The notes beneath the pieces were generated by a model that did no database searches, was not told the DNA's origin, and worked only from the letters and a program-made list of their open reading frames with translations. Of a stretch of 15,730 nt of DNA, positions 13,856 through 15,730 are shown piece after piece (the first letter of the stretch is position 1; each line of letters opens with the position of its first letter). The position numbers were made by a program, and so were the translations under genes. This DNA comes from Ferrovibrio sp036381655 (GTDB lineage: Bacteria > Pseudomonadota > Alphaproteobacteria > Ferrovibrionales > Ferrovibrionaceae), in the NCBI RefSeq assembly GCF_036381655.1, contig NZ_DASVCJ010000080.1, positions 1-15,730 on the forward strand. The letters run 5' to 3'.

Positions 13856-14227
13856 TTACCGTCTGCGCGTCGGCGCCCGGGGCCCGGTCGGCGACTGCTT
13901 GGCAATACGCTCCTGCCTAGCCCTTTCCGCAGCGGCCTCTCGCTTCTCCATGAACGTCAGCATCGGGTTTTCGGGCAACGGATGCGGCACTGCCAACACC
14001 CGATCGATGTAGGCCAGGGCCTCCTTGATGTTCCCGTCTGCAAGAAGCTCCTTCATCCCGCGCATCACCCGCAGTAGCGCGAAATTGGCTTGCTGTATCG
14101 CGCCGAGAAGTTTGATTGTTGTCATATGCTCATCCACCAGGAGATCGACAGGCAGATTGTCGAGCGTGCGGAGATAGGCCCGCTGCAGTTCTTCGTTATC
14201 AATGTCGGTATTGTCACTGGCTGACAT
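13856..14227 (-). CDS. Small helical phage-region protein, function unknown
   Basis: I do not recognise this 123-residue protein. It begins with an acidic stretch (SASDNTDIDNEE), is predicted mostly helical through about residue 105 (for example LLGAIQQANFALLRVMRGMKE), and ends in a basic tail (TGPRAPTRRR). There is no cysteine, signal peptide or membrane segment. A Shine-Dalgarno sequence, AAGGGGG, lies 5 nt before ATG 14227. It is 9 bp after the stop of the Ntn-like gene and is the last gene before the tRNA, so it belongs to the same phage transcript. A tail or chaperone accessory role would fit the position but is not shown by the sequence. Confidence 0.7.
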   Translation of the reverse strand: MSASDNTDIDNEELQRAYLRTLDNLPVDLLVDEHMTTIKLLGAIQQANFALLRVMRGMKELLADGNIKEALAYIDRVLAVPHPLPENPMLTFMEKREAAAERARQERIAKQSPTGPRAPTRRR

Positions 14228-14236
14228 GGTGCCCCC

Positions 14237-14896
14237 TTAGAGGTTCGATAGTGTTCCAACCGGGCGCTGCTCCAGTCCAGTTGGTCCGATCGTCGTAAGC
14301 ACGGCACGCCCGCCGATCATCTGCCGAAAGTGATCGTTGGCGTTCATCTGTGCGGCAGCGAACTCAAACAAAACATCGGCCAGAGGCCGCTTGTCACCGG
14401 TTATCTCGGCTGTGGCGCGATCGGATGCTTCTTTCCCGATCCCAGGGGCTGCGAAGAATGTACCCGGCGGGAGATCGATTGCGGCCCACTTGCCGCTGTC
14501 ATCGATGGAAATGAACCTGGCCAGGATCCTCGAAGCCCGCGACGAATAGCCCGCAAACAGGACCTCGGGGCGGTTCTGTCCGCCTGCTCCGAAGTCTGAA
14601 GACAGACCCACGGCCTCATACTCCTGCCGAAGCCGGCGCCAAGCCATGTTGGCCAAATCCGGGAGCCCGTCATGCACATCCGCCGCGTCCGAAGCTTGCG
14701 GGATGCCGGCCTGAAGTGCGCTGTAGATCATTCCCAGCAGCGCGGAATAGCCGCGAACGGCTATAGCGAGATGCAGATGAGGAATACAGAGCGATTTGCT
14801 GGTCAGGTTTGGCGATCGACCGTCGAAATAGACCTGCTTCGTATCCGTCACGAATGCGACAGACTGTCCCCCGACAAACCCGGTGATTACTGTCAT
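14237..14896 (-). CDS. Phage-region protein resembling an Ntn-hydrolase (proteasome/HslV-like) fold
   Basis: No family was recognised with certainty for this 219-residue protein. The N-terminus reads M-TVITGFVGGQSVAFVTDTK, so removal of Met would expose Thr2. The pattern of strand, glycine turn, strand ending in a DT pair, then a later strand (HLAIAVRGY) and helix (SALLGMIYSALQAG) follows the order seen in HslV and proteasome beta subunits (TTIV...GVVxAxDxR, then xxxAGxxG plus helix). That is my reading by eye, not a search result. The rest (SDRATAEITGDKRPLADVLFEFAAAQM) could form the later helices. Its ATG overlaps the broken tape-measure stop as ATGA. An alternative is an unrelated phage tail-associated protein. 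Confidence 0.6.
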   Translation of the reverse strand: MTVITGFVGGQSVAFVTDTKQVYFDGRSPNLTSKSLCIPHLHLAIAVRGYSALLGMIYSALQAGIPQASDAADVHDGLPDLANMAWRRLRQEYEAVGLSSDFGAGGQNRPEVLFAGYSSRASRILARFISIDDSGKWAAIDLPPGTFFAAPGIGKEASDRATAEITGDKRPLADVLFEFAAAQMNANDHFRQMIGGRAVLTTIGPTGLEQRPVGTLSNL

Positions 14897-15516
14897 TCCG
14901 CGCTCCTATGGAACGATGGCGTGCCCACCGCGGGGGTCGCTGCGCCAGCGATCGCACCGACGGGACCCAGCACCCCGAGAAGCTGGCTGCCCTGCTGACT
15001 AAGGGCGACAAGCGGGCGCGTTCCGGCTTGGATTTGAACGGCCATATCCGCAACCTGAAAGCCTACCTGTTGGGCGATTGTACCAACCGAGGATTTTGCC
15101 GCCGCAGTGCGCATGGTCGATCGCACGACCGCGTTATTGCTGGCGACTAACGCGGAGTTGGCGGCGATGACCCGCTGAATGGCGTTGGTCCGCTGCAGTA
15201 GCGCCCGCTGGATGGCCTGCTCGGACTGCTCGGCGTTGAGCGCGCCAAGCTGCTCCGCCCGGCGAATGTTCTCCAGTTCCTTGATATACCGCTGCTGGGC
15301 GGCATAGACCGGATCATATCGGCGCTTCAGTTGCTCGGCGTACTTGGCGTCTGCCTTGGCGAGCGCCTGGGTCCGCTTGTCGATTTCCTGAGTGCCGGCG
15401 ACAACCTTCTTCTCAAGGTCGTCGAGGTGCCCGACGGCGGCATTGGCGGCGGCCTCGAATCCCTAGACATCGCCGCCAATCCTTACCTCAAGGGTGTTGT
15501 CTGCGACTTCACTCAT
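14893..15516 (-). pseudogene. Tail tape-measure protein, interrupted by amber stop and truncated
   Basis: From ATG 15516 the frame encodes 17 residues (ending RIGGDV), then a TAG at 15465-15463, then stays open for 189 codons to a TGA at 14895-14893. The region after the stop has a charged coiled-coil stretch (codons about 30-110) and the segment QQVGFQVADMAVQIQAGT followed by LSQQGSQLLGVLGPVGAIAGA (about 149-190), typical of the N-terminal part of prophage tail tape-measure proteins. Such proteins usually exceed 600 residues; this one ends at 207 with an unrelated-looking tail (TPAVGTPSFHRSAE), implying an internal or terminal deletion. GAGGAGG precedes the ATG, and the start overlaps the portal stop by 8 bp. 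Read as a decayed gene; a sequencing error at the TAG is the alternative to mutation. Confidence 0.8.
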
Positions 15517-15730
15517 TGGTCGCCTCCTCGAACTTGTCGCCGCCATCGCGACGGTTCCACCCCTCGGCCTCGCGGACCTCGTTGGGGGTGAGGATGCGGT
15601 TTTTCACCGCAATCTCGTGGTTCTTCCAGCGCGCCTCGTCGTCGCCGCGCAGCAGGCCTGAGAGGTCAAGCGTGACCTCCAGGGATTGCCGGTCATCCTC
15701 GGTCAGCAGCGAGCGTGCCGCCTCGGCCTC
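15509..15730 (-). CDS. HK97-family phage portal protein, C-terminal part
   Basis: The gene enters from the right edge and the last 73 residues are visible. Portal proteins form the dodecameric ring at the capsid vertex through which DNA passes. The segment SGLLRGDDEARWKNHEIAV followed by KNRILTPNEVREAEGWN and GGDKF is the characteristic C-terminal helix-turn-helix region of HK97-type portals. The end (FEEATNE) is short but plausible. The TGA overlaps the tape-measure ATG (ATGAGTGA), an unusual neighbour, since protease, capsid and connector genes normally intervene. Whether the N-terminal part is intact cannot be seen. Confidence 0.82.
   Translation of the reverse strand, partial: EAEAARSLLTEDDRQSLEVTLDLSGLLRGDDEARWKNHEIAVKNRILTPNEVREAEGWNRRDGGDKFEEATNE

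Larger units (their letters stand above)
13757..15730. mobile_element. Prophage remnant next to tRNA-Ser, running off the right edge
   Basis: Everything after the tRNA lies on the minus strand and appears phage-derived: portal 3' end, tape-measure fragment, an Ntn-like protein and a small helical protein, all overlapping or nearly touching in the portal-to-tape-measure direction. The tRNA 3' end as boundary suggests integration there, but no integrase and no second attachment site are in view, so the boundary is inferred. Head, protease and connector genes normally found between portal and tape measure are missing, and the tape-measure frame is broken, pointing to a decayed element. The 99 bp between the tRNA and the first stop codon hold only a weak 6-bp stem (13791-13796 with 13811-13816). 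Confidence 0.75.

Noticed and set aside
1..15730. CRISPR arrays, insertion sequences, rRNA, toxin-antitoxin pairs, riboswitches
   Set aside because: No regularly spaced repeats, transposase motifs, rRNA-like blocks or conserved riboswitch cores were seen on either strand. The only RNA gene supported is tRNA-Ser.

Overview
The window looks like the chromosome of a GC-rich alphaproteobacterium (roughly 60-65 % G+C by eye). The main evidence is the minus-strand housekeeping block mltB - rlpA - dac - tmk - holB, an order common in Rhodospirillales and relatives, and the Bug-type tripartite tricarboxylate transporter. No rRNA gene or other marker allows a firmer placement.

Layout. (1) Positions 1-1949, plus strand: a tightly packed catabolic operon with the 3' end of an acyl-CoA synthetase gene, two small MaoC-like hot-dog proteins (one with the hydratase motif, one without) and an alpha/beta hydrolase. 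(2) Positions 1952-4986, minus strand and convergent with block 1 with only 2 bp between stop codons: a tctCBA transporter operon. It has a visible candidate promoter with a palindrome in its spacer and a 16-bp hairpin between tctC and tctB. (3) Positions 5149-12036, minus strand: a YdcF-like membrane protein, lytic transglycosylase MltB, RlpA, a PBP5-type D,D-carboxypeptidase, thymidylate kinase, the DNA polymerase III delta' subunit and a Crp/Fnr regulator. Most of these genes overlap or nearly touch. (4) Positions 12212-13584, plus strand: a small exported four-cysteine protein and an exported metallo-beta-lactamase-fold protein with an altered metal motif. (5) Positions 13667-13756: tRNA-Ser(UGA) with a visible promoter. 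(6) Positions 13757-15730, minus strand: what appears to be a prophage remnant abutting the tRNA 3' end. It contains an HK97-type portal 3' end, a tape-measure gene broken by an amber codon and cut short, a protein that looks like an Ntn-hydrolase (proteasome/HslV-like) fold, and a small helical protein.

How the genes work together. Blocks 1 and 2 plausibly form one uptake-and-degradation module: a periplasmic protein captures an organic acid, TctAB imports it, the acyl-CoA synthetase activates it, the MaoC pair hydrates the enoyl-CoA, and the hydrolase cleaves an ester, thioester or C-C bond. The substrate cannot be read from the sequence. Block 3 combines peptidoglycan remodelling (MltB, RlpA, D,D-carboxypeptidase) with dTTP synthesis and the replicative clamp loader. 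The transporter and regulator lie where metG and tatD usually follow holB in related genomes.

The most interesting points are the possible hydratase heterodimer, the regulatory architecture of the tct operon, the phage-borne Ntn-like protein and the amber-interrupted tape-measure frame. I found no CRISPR array, toxin-antitoxin pair, defence system or transposase. Nothing in the window stands out convincingly as a wholly new system.
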